Part shown: positions 35,672 through 45,276 of the stretch, piece after piece
Layout of the letters: each line of letters begins with the position of its first letter
Numbering within the stretch: position 1 is the first letter of the stretch
NCBI GenBank assembly: GCA_963822255.1
Contig: CAWGGV010000008.1
Coordinates: forward strand, 1,240,001-1,304,000
DNA: 64,000 bases
Reading direction: 5' to 3'
Origin: UBA7803 sp963822255
Lineage (GTDB): Bacteria; Pseudomonadota; Gammaproteobacteria; Pseudomonadales; Azotimanducaceae
The notes under the pieces: generated by a model
Seen by the model: the letters and a program-made list of their open reading frames with translations, nothing else
Databases searched by the model: none
Told to the model about the DNA's origin: nothing
Made by a program: the position numbers and the translations under genes

Positions 35672-37519
35672 ATGTACGAAAGCCACTTCCATCTCACCCA
35701 GGCGCCGTTCTCCATCGCACCGGACCCGGCGTTCCTGTACTTGAGCGACGGTCATCGGGAAGCGCTCGCGCACCTGACCTATGGGTTCTCCCACGGTGGC
35801 TTCGTGCTCATCACCGGCGAGGTGGGCACCGGCAAGACCACCTTGCTGCGCAACCTCGTCAATCGTACGCCCAAGGACCTGGACGTCGCTTTCATCCTCA
35901 ATCCGCGGCTCACGGTGCGCGAGCTGCTGGAGACCTTGTGTGACGAGCTGGGCGTGGACTATCCGCGCAATGCCGCGCTGTCGGTGAAACAGTACATAGA
36001 CGCGCTGAACCGCCACCTGCTGGCCACCCATGCCGCCGGGCGCGATACCGTCGTGATCATCGACGAGGCCCAGAACCTCTCCCCCGCCGTGCTCGAACAG
36101 GTTCGCCTGCTGACCAACCTCGAGACCGACAAGCGCAAGCTGCTGCGCATCATCCTGCTCGGCCAGCCGGAGCTCGCGGACCTGCTCGGCCGCAACGAGC
36201 TGCGCCAGCTCGCCCAGCGGATTACCGCCCGTTACCACCTGAAGGGCTTATCCCGCGAGGACACGTACGCCTACGTGGTGCACCGGCTGGCGCGGGCGGG
36301 CGGCAACCCGCAGCTGTTCACCCGCGCCGCGCTGCGCCGGCTGTACCGGCTGTCCCGGGGGGTGCCCCGAGTCATCAACCTGGTGGCGGACCGCTCACTG
36401 CTCGGCGCCTACGCCGAGGGCCGTCACCGGGTGACCGGCCGGCTGGTGGAGCGGGCGGCGGCGGAAGTGCTGGGGCGGGAACGGCATCCGGCACGCTGGC
36501 TGGCGGCGGGCCTGGCCGCCGCCATGGCAACGGGGGTCGCGTTCGCCTACTTCCTCGGCGCCGACCGCATGGCTCCGGCGGCCCGGCCGGCGTCCGCGAC
36601 GGCGGCTCCGATGCCGGGTCACGGCAATCCAGCCGCGCCGGCGGACGGCAACGCGGCCAGCGGCAAGGCGGCGCATACTGCCGACGGAATCGCCGCAGGA
36701 ACAACGGCAGCGCCCATGGAGCCCGCCGCTTCGCCGCCGGCGGCCCGAGGCGTCGACGCGTCCGAGACCATCGGCGCCGTGGGAGTCGGTGCCGACGGGC
36801 CGCAAGCGGCCGGAACCGAGGCGGCTGGCGAGCAACCTCCGGCGCCGGCCACTGCCCTGGGCCGTCCGGACATGCCGGCTTCCCGCAGCCAGCGGCTCGC
36901 CTACGAAGCCGTGTTTCAGCGCTGGGGCGTCGATCTCTCCGGTTGGGACACCGGCACCATCCCCTGCAATTTCGCGCCGTCGGCCGGGCTGCAATGTCTG
37001 TCCCGCACCGGTAGCTGGAGCGACATCCGTCGGCTGAACCTGCCGGTGGTGCTGGAGCTGTGGGGCCAGGGGTCGATGCCCTACTACGGCGCGATCACGG
37101 CCATCCATGACGACGCCATGGAGCTGGAGCTGGGCGACCGGCGCTTCAGCGTCACCGCCGAGGACCTCCGCGACGCCTGGTTCGGCAGCTACGTGGTGCT
37201 CTGGCAGATGCCGCCCCACTACCATGGCACGTTGAAGCGCGGCGACCGTCACCCCACGGTGCGGTGGCTGCGCGAGCGGCTCGCGAGCCTCGGCCTCGCC
37301 GATGCCGACGCTGCCGACCCGGCGCTGTTCGACGCCGGGCTGCAGGAGGCTGTGCTCGGCTTTCAGCACCAGGAGCAGATCCTGGCGGACGGCGTCGTCG
37401 GCCCTGCTACCTGGATCAGGCTGGGCGACCGGTTGAATCTGCCGAGCCCGCAGCTGCTGGAAGACTCCGCTGCACCGGCCGGCGCGGATGCCGCGGTGGC
37501 CGAGCGGACGGACGGATAG
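35672..37519 (+). CDS. gspA: GspA/ExeA-family ATPase with peptidoglycan-binding domain
   Basis: A 615-residue protein. The AAA ATPase domain has MYESHFHLTQAPFSIAPDP, Walker A GEVGTGKTT (49-57), Walker B VVIIDEAQNL (about 126-135), the RQLAQRITARYHL arginines and LSRGVPRVINLVADRSLLGAY. A membrane helix follows at about 270-291, then an Ala/Pro-rich linker of about 100 residues. A C39-peptidase-like region comes next (WGVDLSGWD, LPVVLELWG; catalytic residues not evident), and a PG_binding_1 domain closes the protein (VRWLRERLASLGL, QEAVLGFQHQEQILADGVVGPATW). GspA with GspB helps assemble the type II secretion secretin through the cell wall. Confidence 0.9.
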   Translation: MYESHFHLTQAPFSIAPDPAFLYLSDGHREALAHLTYGFSHGGFVLITGEVGTGKTTLLRNLVNRTPKDLDVAFILNPRLTVRELLETLCDELGVDYPRNAALSVKQYIDALNRHLLATHAAGRDTVVIIDEAQNLSPAVLEQVRLLTNLETDKRKLLRIILLGQPELADLLGRNELRQLAQRITARYHLKGLSREDTYAYVVHRLARAGGNPQLFTRAALRRLYRLSRGVPRVINLVADRSLLGAYAEGRHRVTGRLVERAAAEVLGRERHPARWLAAGLAAAMATGVAFAYFLGADRMAPAARPASATAAPMPGHGNPAAPADGNAASGKAAHTADGIAAGTTAAPMEPAASPPAARGVDASETIGAVGVGADGPQAAGTEAAGEQPPAPATALGRPDMPASRSQRLAYEAVFQRWGVDLSGWDTGTIPCNFAPSAGLQCLSRTGSWSDIRRLNLPVVLELWGQGSMPYYGAITAIHDDAMELELGDRRFSVTAEDLRDAWFGSYVVLWQMPPHYHGTLKRGDRHPTVRWLRERLASLGLADADAADPALFDAGLQEAVLGFQHQEQILADGVVGPATWIRLGDRLNLPSPQLLEDSAAPAGADAAVAERTDG

Positions 37520-37535
37520 ACCGAGGTACCCGCCC

Positions 37536-38354
37536 ATGTCCTTCGTACTGGAAGCATTGCAGAAGCAGGAAGCCGGCCGGGATCCGGACGCCGCGGTCTC
37601 GCTGGCCCGCGCCGGCCTCGAGCGCCGCCGGCACCGTCTGTGGGCGGCTCTGTTCGCGCTCGCCATGGCGGTGAATGCCGCGCTGCTGTTCTGGGTGTAC
37701 GGCGTTCCCCGCTTCTTCCCGGACGGGACCACGGCAGCCGCCACCGGGGCGGCCGCGGCCGACGCGGCCGATCAGCGGACGGCGGACACCCCAACGAGCG
37801 GATCGCTCCCGGGCACCGCGGTGCCGGGCACCGGCGCCGACGCCGGCTGGAGTGACGGTGAATCCCCCGCGGCCGCGGCGCTGCCGGGCGCCGTCCCGGA
37901 GCCGACGGCGGCTTCGGCTGAGTCCGGCCTCGCCGCGGGAACGGCCCCGGCCACCCGCCGGCGCTCTGCCGTCGCAGCGGCCCCCGCTCCCGCAGCGATG
38001 CCTGGAAAGCCCGTCACCCGGCCGACGGCCGCGTCGGCCCGCGACCCGGCAGAGCCTTCGGCGACCGCACCCGCGCAGGCGCCTCCGGTTGCCGCAGGCC
38101 CGACCCACGTCAGCCTCGCGGACCTGCCGGCCGCGGCTCGCGGCCGCTTCCCCGGAATCGCTTTCTCGACTCACATCTACTCCGAGGACGCCGACCTCAG
38201 AGCCGTGGTCGCCAACGGCCACAGGCTGAAAGAAGGCGACCGCATCCGCGGCCTGCCCATCGTCGAGATCACCGAAACCGGCGTGGTGCTGGCGTTCGAG
38301 AACTACCTGGTGGAAGTACCCATCGTCGTCGACTGGGACGCCGTCTCGCCGTAG
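37536..38354 (+). CDS. gspB: GspB-family general secretion pathway protein
   Basis: A 272-residue inner-membrane protein. The cytosolic start MSFVLEALQKQEAGRD is the GspB/ExeB hallmark, followed by a membrane helix (about residues 36-58), a long Ala/Pro-rich periplasmic linker and the conserved C-terminal domain with FSTHIYSEDADLRAVVANG, LKEGDRIRGLPIVEITETG and FENYLVEVPI. It follows gspA by 16 bp and is expected to form the GspAB complex. No other type II secretion genes are in the window. Confidence 0.9.
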   Translation: MSFVLEALQKQEAGRDPDAAVSLARAGLERRRHRLWAALFALAMAVNAALLFWVYGVPRFFPDGTTAAATGAAAADAADQRTADTPTSGSLPGTAVPGTGADAGWSDGESPAAAALPGAVPEPTAASAESGLAAGTAPATRRRSAVAAAPAPAAMPGKPVTRPTAASARDPAEPSATAPAQAPPVAAGPTHVSLADLPAAARGRFPGIAFSTHIYSEDADLRAVVANGHRLKEGDRIRGLPIVEITETGVVLAFENYLVEVPIVVDWDAVSP

Positions 38355-38359
38355 CAAGG

Positions 38360-40285
38360 TCAGCCGGCGGCGCGGCGCACCCGCACGCTGGGCTGGGTGA
38401 GCTGCCAGACCTTGCTGTCGACGAAGACGCCGAGGATGTCGCCGTCGACGAGGCCGCGGCGTGCCTCCTCGGCCAGCACATCCAGGGCTCGGTCCACGCT
38501 CATGGCGGACTTGTAGGGTCGGTCCATGGCGGTGAGGGCGTCGTAGATGTCGCAGATCGTCATGACCCGACTGGCCAGCGGGATCTGCTCGCCCACCAGT
38601 CCGTTGGGGTAGCCACTGCCGTCCAGCTTCTCGTGATGGGCGCCGGCGATCTCCGGCACCCGGGCGAGCTCCGGGGGCCAAGGCAGCACCGCAAGGAAGT
38701 CGCGGGTGTGAGTCACGTGCGACTCGATCTCCCGCCGCTCCTCCGGCGTAAGGCTGCCGCGGCGCACGGACAGGGCTGTGAGGTCGTTGTCGGTGATCAG
38801 CCCGTTGCGGGTGCCGTCCAACTCGAGAAACGCGTAGTCCCTGAGCTTGCGCAGATGGTCGAAGTCGCCGTCGTCCAGCGGGGAGGGGCGGTTGGCCAGG
38901 CAGATGAAGTCGTAGTACTGATCCAGCAGCGACAGCTCGGCCTCGAGCTCCCGCTGCAGGCGCCGACGCGCGACCTCGAAACCATCCTGGGGGTGGTGCA
39001 GCATTTCCACCTCGCGCTCCACGGTGCGGCGCCTGAGGCGCTCCTTCTGCAGCTCCACCCGGTAGCGGATCAGCTCCAGCCGGTCGTCCGTCAGCTTGCA
39101 GGCCTTGAGGAGGATGTTTTCGCGCACGCCGATCTTGCCGAAGTCGTGCAGGAGCGCCGCGTAGCGCACCTCACGCAGGTGCTCGGGCGCCAGCTCCAGG
39201 GCGCGGAACCGGGCGAGACCGGACGCCGGCAGCGCTTCCAGCAGGGCCACGGTGGTGCCGGCTACGCGGAACGAGTGGCCACTGGTGGAAGGGTCCCTCT
39301 GCTCGATGGTCTTCACCGAGGCCTGGACGAAGCCTTCGAACAGGCGGTTCACGTCGCGGATGAGCAGGTTCTTCTGGATCGACACCGCCGCCTGGCTGGC
39401 CACCGCCCGCAGCAACTCGCCGATCTCTTCGCCGAACGGTACCGGCTGGTCCTCGGTGGGATCCAAACGGTTGATGAACTGCAGCACCCCGACGATCTTG
39501 TCGCGGTGGTCCCGCATGGGGATCACCAGCAAGGAGTGGGTGCGGTAGCCCATCTCTTCATCGAAGGAGCGGTTGAAGGAATACGGGGCGTCCTCGGCAA
39601 TCAGATAGGCGTCCGGAATGTCCAGAGTTTCGCCGGACAGCGCCACGTAGCCGGCCAGCGACGTCGGCGTCATGGCCAGCCGGCTCTCGACGAACGGCAC
39701 CTCTACGACGTCGTTCTGCGCCAGCTTGAAGACCAGCTCCGGCTCGAAGCCTTCGTCGTCCACCAGGTACAGGGAGCCGGCTTCGCAGCCGGCGAGACGC
39801 CGACCCTCGCGGAGGATGGTCTCCAGAAGCTCCTGAAACTCCACGCGCGTGGACAGGGACCGGCCGATCTCTGCGAGCTGGCGGGTGCGCTCCCGGCGGG
39901 ACCCCAGCTCCCGGTGCAGGCTCATGACGCCGAGGTTCCGCCGCCACTGATCCTCGGCGTGGCCGATCAGCGAGGCCAGAAGAGCGTCGTCGGCGCTCCA
40001 GGGCACCACCAGGTCAGCGCCTTCACGCTCGCCGGTGGTGACGATGAGGGCGTACGGGAATGCGTTACGAACGGCAGTGACATCGGCGCATTCGGCAACG
40101 AAAGCCAGCGCCACCGCCTCGTCCACGGAGGTCGTCGAGGGAACGCCCTCGAGCGCCCAGCCCGCCTGCTCCGCCCTGGCCGCGAGCGCCTCCGTCAGGG
40201 GCTGATCCGCGCCTTCCGCCTGGACCAGCGCCAGGCTCGGGATCCGCTCCCGGCGGTTCGTCCGATTTTTCAAATTCTGGGTCAC
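38360..40285 (-). CDS. GAF plus HD-GYP domain protein with a large internal insertion
   Basis: A GAF domain (about residues 140-290, with AGSLYLVDDEG and VGVLQFINRL) precedes an HD-GYP-type phosphodiesterase domain. The metal and active-site residues are present: GHSFRV, LLHDFGKIGV and HHEKLDGSGYPNG, then DIYDALTAMDRPYK. Between KACKLTDDRL and LTPEERREIESHV there is an insertion of about 110 residues, helical and charged, that normal HD-GYP domains lack. The role would be c-di-GMP breakdown. I prefer the GTG at 40285, which has GGAG upstream, over the GTG at 40315. Confidence 0.85.
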   Translation of the reverse strand: MTQNLKNRTNRRERIPSLALVQAEGADQPLTEALAARAEQAGWALEGVPSTTSVDEAVALAFVAECADVTAVRNAFPYALIVTTGEREGADLVVPWSADDALLASLIGHAEDQWRRNLGVMSLHRELGSRRERTRQLAEIGRSLSTRVEFQELLETILREGRRLAGCEAGSLYLVDDEGFEPELVFKLAQNDVVEVPFVESRLAMTPTSLAGYVALSGETLDIPDAYLIAEDAPYSFNRSFDEEMGYRTHSLLVIPMRDHRDKIVGVLQFINRLDPTEDQPVPFGEEIGELLRAVASQAAVSIQKNLLIRDVNRLFEGFVQASVKTIEQRDPSTSGHSFRVAGTTVALLEALPASGLARFRALELAPEHLREVRYAALLHDFGKIGVRENILLKACKLTDDRLELIRYRVELQKERLRRRTVEREVEMLHHPQDGFEVARRRLQRELEAELSLLDQYYDFICLANRPSPLDDGDFDHLRKLRDYAFLELDGTRNGLITDNDLTALSVRRGSLTPEERREIESHVTHTRDFLAVLPWPPELARVPEIAGAHHEKLDGSGYPNGLVGEQIPLASRVMTICDIYDALTAMDRPYKSAMSVDRALDVLAEEARRGLVDGDILGVFVDSKVWQLTQPSVRVRRAAG

Positions 40286-40442
40286 GGCTCCAGCTCCGGC
40301 GAACGCCACCCGCACTACGACACAGTGCAGTATGGTTCATGAGCGCACGAATGGTATCGGACACAGTTCACAACTCACGGGCCCACCCCGCGCGGTCTGA
40401 CGACGCGCCGGGCAGTATGGGCGGTGCAGCCGGTAAAGGCGG

Positions 40443-41195
40443 CTACAGGTTGGCCGAGCTGCCCAGGCTGTTCAGGCGCCGCTCGATGTCGGCCAGGCGC
40501 GAATTGAGCTGAAGCCGGTAGGCGTCGAAGGCCGCCACCGCCTGCTCATTCTCCTTCACCCGGCCCGCGAGCCCCGACTGGAGCTTGGCGACGGTCTGCT
40601 GGGCCTCGTTGACCCGGTCCACCAGGTCGCGCTGGCTGCGGGTCACCTGCTGAAGCTCCATCTGGATGTTGTTGAGCTGGTCGACGAGGTCCTGCTGTTG
40701 CTTGAATGCGCTCTCGTGACGGCCCAAGGTGCTTTTGATGTCGCGGCTGGTGGACTGCAGGTCGGCCAGGGAACCTTTCAGGGAGGCTATGGCCGTCTGG
40801 TTGTCTTCGATCCACTTCTTGTTGCGCCCGTTGGATACCGCCCACAGCTTGCGGATCTCGGACTCCCACAAATCGATCTGCTCGCTGGTGGACTGTCCCC
40901 GTTGCGTAAACGCCTGGTCAGCGCTCTTCAGCCGGTCCTCCAGGGTGGTGATCCGTGCCTGTGCCTTGGACAGGGTTTCGCTTTGCACCTGGAGGTGCTG
41001 ATACTGCTCCGCCAGGAACCATCCCGCCGCCACCAGACCGCCGATCAGCACCACCAGCACGGCGTTGCTGAAGAACCGCGAGCCGCCGCGGCCTCTCCCG
41101 CCGCTGCTGCGGCGACGGGGGCCGCCGGCGCGTCGGCGGGTACCATGATCGTCCGGGCTCGCCGAAATCGAGCCGTTTCCGGGACGGTCAGCCAT
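40443..41195 (-). CDS. Membrane-anchored coiled-coil protein, 250 aa
   Basis: An Arg/Gly-rich cytosolic N-terminus of about 40 residues, one transmembrane helix (AVLVVLIGGLVAAGWFLAEQY, about 44-64) and about 180 residues of coiled coil. The coil is rich in Q, L, S and D, for example LEDRLKSADQAF and NNIQMELQQVTRSQ. No enzymatic motif is visible. The topology resembles small cell-envelope scaffold proteins, but I cannot assign a function. It is encoded upstream of the HD-GYP gene in the same direction with a 127-bp gap, so cotranscription is possible. Confidence 0.65.
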   Translation of the reverse strand: MADRPGNGSISASPDDHGTRRRAGGPRRRSSGGRGRGGSRFFSNAVLVVLIGGLVAAGWFLAEQYQHLQVQSETLSKAQARITTLEDRLKSADQAFTQRGQSTSEQIDLWESEIRKLWAVSNGRNKKWIEDNQTAIASLKGSLADLQSTSRDIKSTLGRHESAFKQQQDLVDQLNNIQMELQQVTRSQRDLVDRVNEAQQTVAKLQSGLAGRVKENEQAVAAFDAYRLQLNSRLADIERRLNSLGSSANL

Positions 41196-41277
41196 AGGCG
41201 CTCCTCACGGGTTCCAACGAGCGACGGATTATAGAGCCTGTTCTGCCGGCCTGCTCAGGGCCCGGCCGGATACGAAA

Positions 41278-41299
41278 GAGCCTGCCGCATGGCAGGCTC
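41278..41299 (-). terminator. Hairpin terminator after the PuuD-like gene
   Basis: GAGCCTGCC and GGCAGGCTC pair perfectly around a 4-nt loop, and on the minus strand are followed by TTTCG. It lies 32 bp after the PuuD-like stop, so it is a plausible intrinsic terminator with a short T-run. Confidence 0.6.
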
Positions 41300-41331
41300 C
41301 TCGTCAGACATCGCCGAACGGCGAACGTTAG

Positions 41332-41985
41332 TCAGATGTAGGTCAGCGCCCCCCACAGGGCAGCCGTCAGCAGCAGACCCAGATGGATCACGCCGGCCAC
41401 GCTGCTCATGGGGCCTTGCTTGCCGAACATGCCATTGAGCTGAATGATCAGAACGATGGCCAGGGCGACAACCAGGGCCCAGCCGTGGTTGTGCACGGAG
41501 CCGTGGGAGTAATGGGCACTCGCCCCCATGAAGAACAACATGGGAATCGAGAACAGCGTGTTGGTGCGGGACGCCAGCGCGGCCTTCGGTCCGGCCGTGC
41601 CCGCCTGCGGCAGTGCTTCCCCGCCCGCCTTCACCTGCTCGTTGGAGGCGATCACGATCTTCTGGGCCGGCCAGATGATCAGCCACACGTTCAGAAACAT
41701 CAGCGTGCCCATGGTGGCGCCGACGATGATGTCCACCGTCACCGCCGAGCCGCGAATGCCCAGCATGATGCAGCCGGTGATGAAGGTGAACATCGCCCCC
41801 CACCGGAACCACCACAGCGCACGCGGCACCAGCTTGACCACGGCGTCGGTCCGGGCCGGCGCGTCCGCTTCCTTGAAGTATTCGCCTTGGACGAAGTTAA
41901 AGTAGTACAGGATCCCGATCCAGGTCACGCCGAACAGAAAGTGACCCCATCGAGCCAGAGAGTCGACGACGAAAGATGCATCCAT
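41332..41985 (-). CDS. PuuD-like (urate oxidase N-terminal family) membrane protein
   Basis: A 217-residue membrane protein with five hydrophobic segments. The start LARWGHFLFGVTWIGILYYFNFVQG, the WWFRWGAMFTFITGC helix and LIIWPAQKIVIASNEQVKAG resemble the membrane domain of urate hydroxylase PuuD. Bacterial PuuD proteins are about twice as long and carry a C-terminal cytochrome c domain, which is missing here. No other purine catabolism gene is close. The family is likely, but urate oxidation is not shown. A hairpin terminator follows. Confidence 0.6.
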   Translation of the reverse strand: MDASFVVDSLARWGHFLFGVTWIGILYYFNFVQGEYFKEADAPARTDAVVKLVPRALWWFRWGAMFTFITGCIMLGIRGSAVTVDIIVGATMGTLMFLNVWLIIWPAQKIVIASNEQVKAGGEALPQAGTAGPKAALASRTNTLFSIPMLFFMGASAHYSHGSVHNHGWALVVALAIVLIIQLNGMFGKQGPMSSVAGVIHLGLLLTAALWGALTYI

Positions 41986-42068
41986 TGAGGTTCCCCCCGC
42001 GAGTTCGCTTGTGGTGTGATGTCCCCGCTCGGACTATAGCGAATCGCTTGACGGAATTGGAGAGCCTT

Positions 42069-42175
42069 GTGGGAGCGACCTCCTGGTCGCGAAGAGGATA
42101 TGTGTGGGAGGGACGTCCCGGTCGCGAAATCGCGTGGGAGCGACCTGCCGATCGCGACCGGGAGGTCGCTCCCAC
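42069..42175. repeat. REP cluster downstream of groEL
   Basis: Two degenerate direct units (42069-42093, 42103-42127) and a pair of overlapping units sharing GATCGCGACC around 42134-42175 fill the space between the groEL stop and the PuuD-like start. No gene was seen. Confidence 0.75.
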
Positions 42176-42193
42176 GAGGACACAGAGCGGTGG

Positions 42194-43830
<1,637 letters not shown>

Positions 43831-43861
43831 GTATGTTGTCCTCTCGTCTTGCTTTCTCTGA

Positions 43862-44152
43862 TTAACCTTCCAGCACGCCGAAGATCTCGCTCTCGCTCAG
43901 AATGAGCAGCTCTTCGCCGTCCACCTTCACCGTGCTGCCCGCGTACTGACCGAAGAGCACCTTGTCACCCTTCTTGACGTCCAACGCCCGGACGTCGCCA
44001 TTGTCCAGGGTCTTCCCCGGGCCGATGGCGAGCACTTCGCCCTGCGAGGGCTTTTCGGCGGCGGAATCCGGCAACACGATGCCACCGGCGGTCTTGGTCT
44101 CTTCTTCCACCCGGCGCACGACGACGCGATCGTGTAGAGGTCGAATGTTCAT
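43862..44152 (-). CDS. groES: Co-chaperonin GroES
   Basis: A 96-residue GroES: NIRPLHDRVVVRR at the N-terminus, the mobile loop EEETKTAGGIVLPDSAAEKP, GEVLAIGPG and the VKVDGEELLILSESEI end. It caps GroEL. It is the first gene of the operon, with the promoter and CIRCE operator 53-120 bp upstream of the ATG. Confidence 0.97.
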   Translation of the reverse strand: MNIRPLHDRVVVRRVEEETKTAGGIVLPDSAAEKPSQGEVLAIGPGKTLDNGDVRALDVKKGDKVLFGQYAGSTVKVDGEELLILSESEIFGVLEG

Positions 44153-44204
44153 TACCTAGTAACTCCCAGTTGAATCCCTGAAAGGGCTTTCGTCCCTAGC
44201 ACTC

Positions 44205-44231
44205 TTAGCACTCGTCTCGAGAGAGTGCTAA
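44205..44231. promoter_or_regulatory. CIRCE operator (HrcA-binding site)
   Basis: TTAGCACTC-N9-GAGTGCTAA is a perfect match to the CIRCE consensus. It lies between the promoter and groES, where bound HrcA would block transcription. An extra direct TAGCACTC precedes it at 44197-44204. Confidence 0.95.
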
Positions 44232-44244
44232 TCCGAGGGCCGCT

Positions 44245-44272
44245 ATGATAGTCGGGGTCAGCGGAGATTCAA
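44245..44272 (-). promoter_or_regulatory. sigma-70-type promoter of groES-groEL
   Basis: On the minus strand TTGAAT (44272-44267) and TATCAT (44250-44245) are separated by 16 bp. The predicted start point falls at the CIRCE edge. No good sigma-32 promoter was seen, which fits HrcA/CIRCE control. Confidence 0.6.
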
Positions 44273-44384
44273 GACTCACGTTCGCTCGACGGTGCTCGCG
44301 GCCTGCGCGGGGGCGGCGCCCCCGCTGTCGAGCGGAAAAGTGGGGGTGGGCGCAACGATTTCAAGGCCGGCCGGGAAAAAACTT

Positions 44385-44888
44385 TCAGGGCCGGCGATGG
44401 CGGGTGGCGTCGTCGTCGGGCTCGGTGCGGGATTCGAACTCCCCCTCGATCACCCGCCCGCCCTCGGAATCCCCCGTTCCCGGGCCGCCGTATGAGCGGC
44501 CTGCCGACCGCGGTCGCCCATCGCCGTCCCGCCCCACCACCACAATCCGATCCAACACCCGCCGCGCCACCACGCCCCGGACCGGCGGAATCAGCAGCAG
44601 GAATCCGAGGGTATCGGTGACGAATCCCGGCGTGATCAGCAGCGCTCCGGCCACGGCAAGCAGCAGCCCTTCGGCCACCTCCCGGGCCGGTAACTCGCCG
44701 CTCTCGAGGCGCATGCGTCCCCGGGTGAGGGTCTGCAGGCCCTGGGCCCTGAGCAGCGCCACGCCCACCACCGCAGTCAGCATGACCAGCGCGATGGTCG
44801 GCAGCGCACCGATGTAGCCGCCAACCGTGATCAGCAGGTACATTTCGATGATGGGCGTGGAGAAGAAGACCAGCAGCCAGAATCCCAT
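44385..44888 (-). CDS. fxsA: FxsA-family membrane protein
   Basis: A 167-residue membrane protein with the FxsA layout: a first helix GFWLLVFFSTPIIEMYLLI, a second helix with ALPTIALVMLTAVVGVALLRAQGLQTL, and PAREVAEGLLLAVAGALLITPGFVTDTLGFLLLIPPVR, followed by a polar tail. E. coli FxsA (suppressor of F exclusion of phage T7) is of unknown biochemical role. Its ATG lies in a CCATGG palindrome shared with the divergent atl gene, so the two start codons overlap. Confidence 0.88.
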   Translation of the reverse strand: MGFWLLVFFSTPIIEMYLLITVGGYIGALPTIALVMLTAVVGVALLRAQGLQTLTRGRMRLESGELPAREVAEGLLLAVAGALLITPGFVTDTLGFLLLIPPVRGVVARRVLDRIVVVGRDGDGRPRSAGRSYGGPGTGDSEGGRVIEGEFESRTEPDDDATRHRRP

Positions 44889-45276
44889 GGACCCGCCTCG
44901 GTTGCCGCGGGCTGCCCAATCTGAGAGGTCGCGCCCCGCAAGTCAAACCGGAGGGGATGGGGACGACGTCGGCGCGCTCACTCCCGGGGAGCGGATCTGG
45001 CAGGTGGTGGCGGCCATCCCCCGCGGCCGGGTCGCCACCTACGGTGAGGTGGCGGAGCTGGCGGGAATGCCGCGCCACGCCCGGCTGGTGGGCCGGACCC
45101 TGGCGAACCTGCCGACCGGCAGCCGGCTGCCCTGGCACCGGGTGGTCAACGCCTCGCTCAGGATCTCGGAGCGCGGCGACGATCGGGCAATGTCCGAGCA
45201 GCGCCGCCGCCTGGAACGGGAGGGCGTCACGTTCGTGGGGCCGCGTGTGGCTCGGGCTCATCGCTGGAACCATTGA
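44887..45276 (+). CDS. Alkyltransferase-like protein (Atl), MGMT family without the active cysteine
   Basis: A 129-residue protein with the DNA-binding half of O6-alkylguanine-DNA alkyltransferase: IWQVVAAIPRGRVATYGEVAELAGMPRHARLVGRTLA. It has PWHRVVN in place of the PCHRV active site, so the acceptor cysteine is a tryptophan. This is the Atl1/eAtl class, which binds alkylated guanine and hands it to nucleotide excision repair. The start codon overlaps that of fxsA on the other strand, and the 3' end overlaps the convergent AmpG-like gene by 50 bp. Confidence 0.88.
   Translation: MDPPRLPRAAQSERSRPASQTGGDGDDVGALTPGERIWQVVAAIPRGRVATYGEVAELAGMPRHARLVGRTLANLPTGSRLPWHRVVNASLRISERGDDRAMSEQRRRLEREGVTFVGPRVARAHRWNH

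Noticed and set aside
41332..41985. Urate hydroxylase activity for the PuuD-like protein
   Set aside because: Only the membrane part is present, no cytochrome domain and no purine catabolism genes nearby; only the family resemblance is kept.
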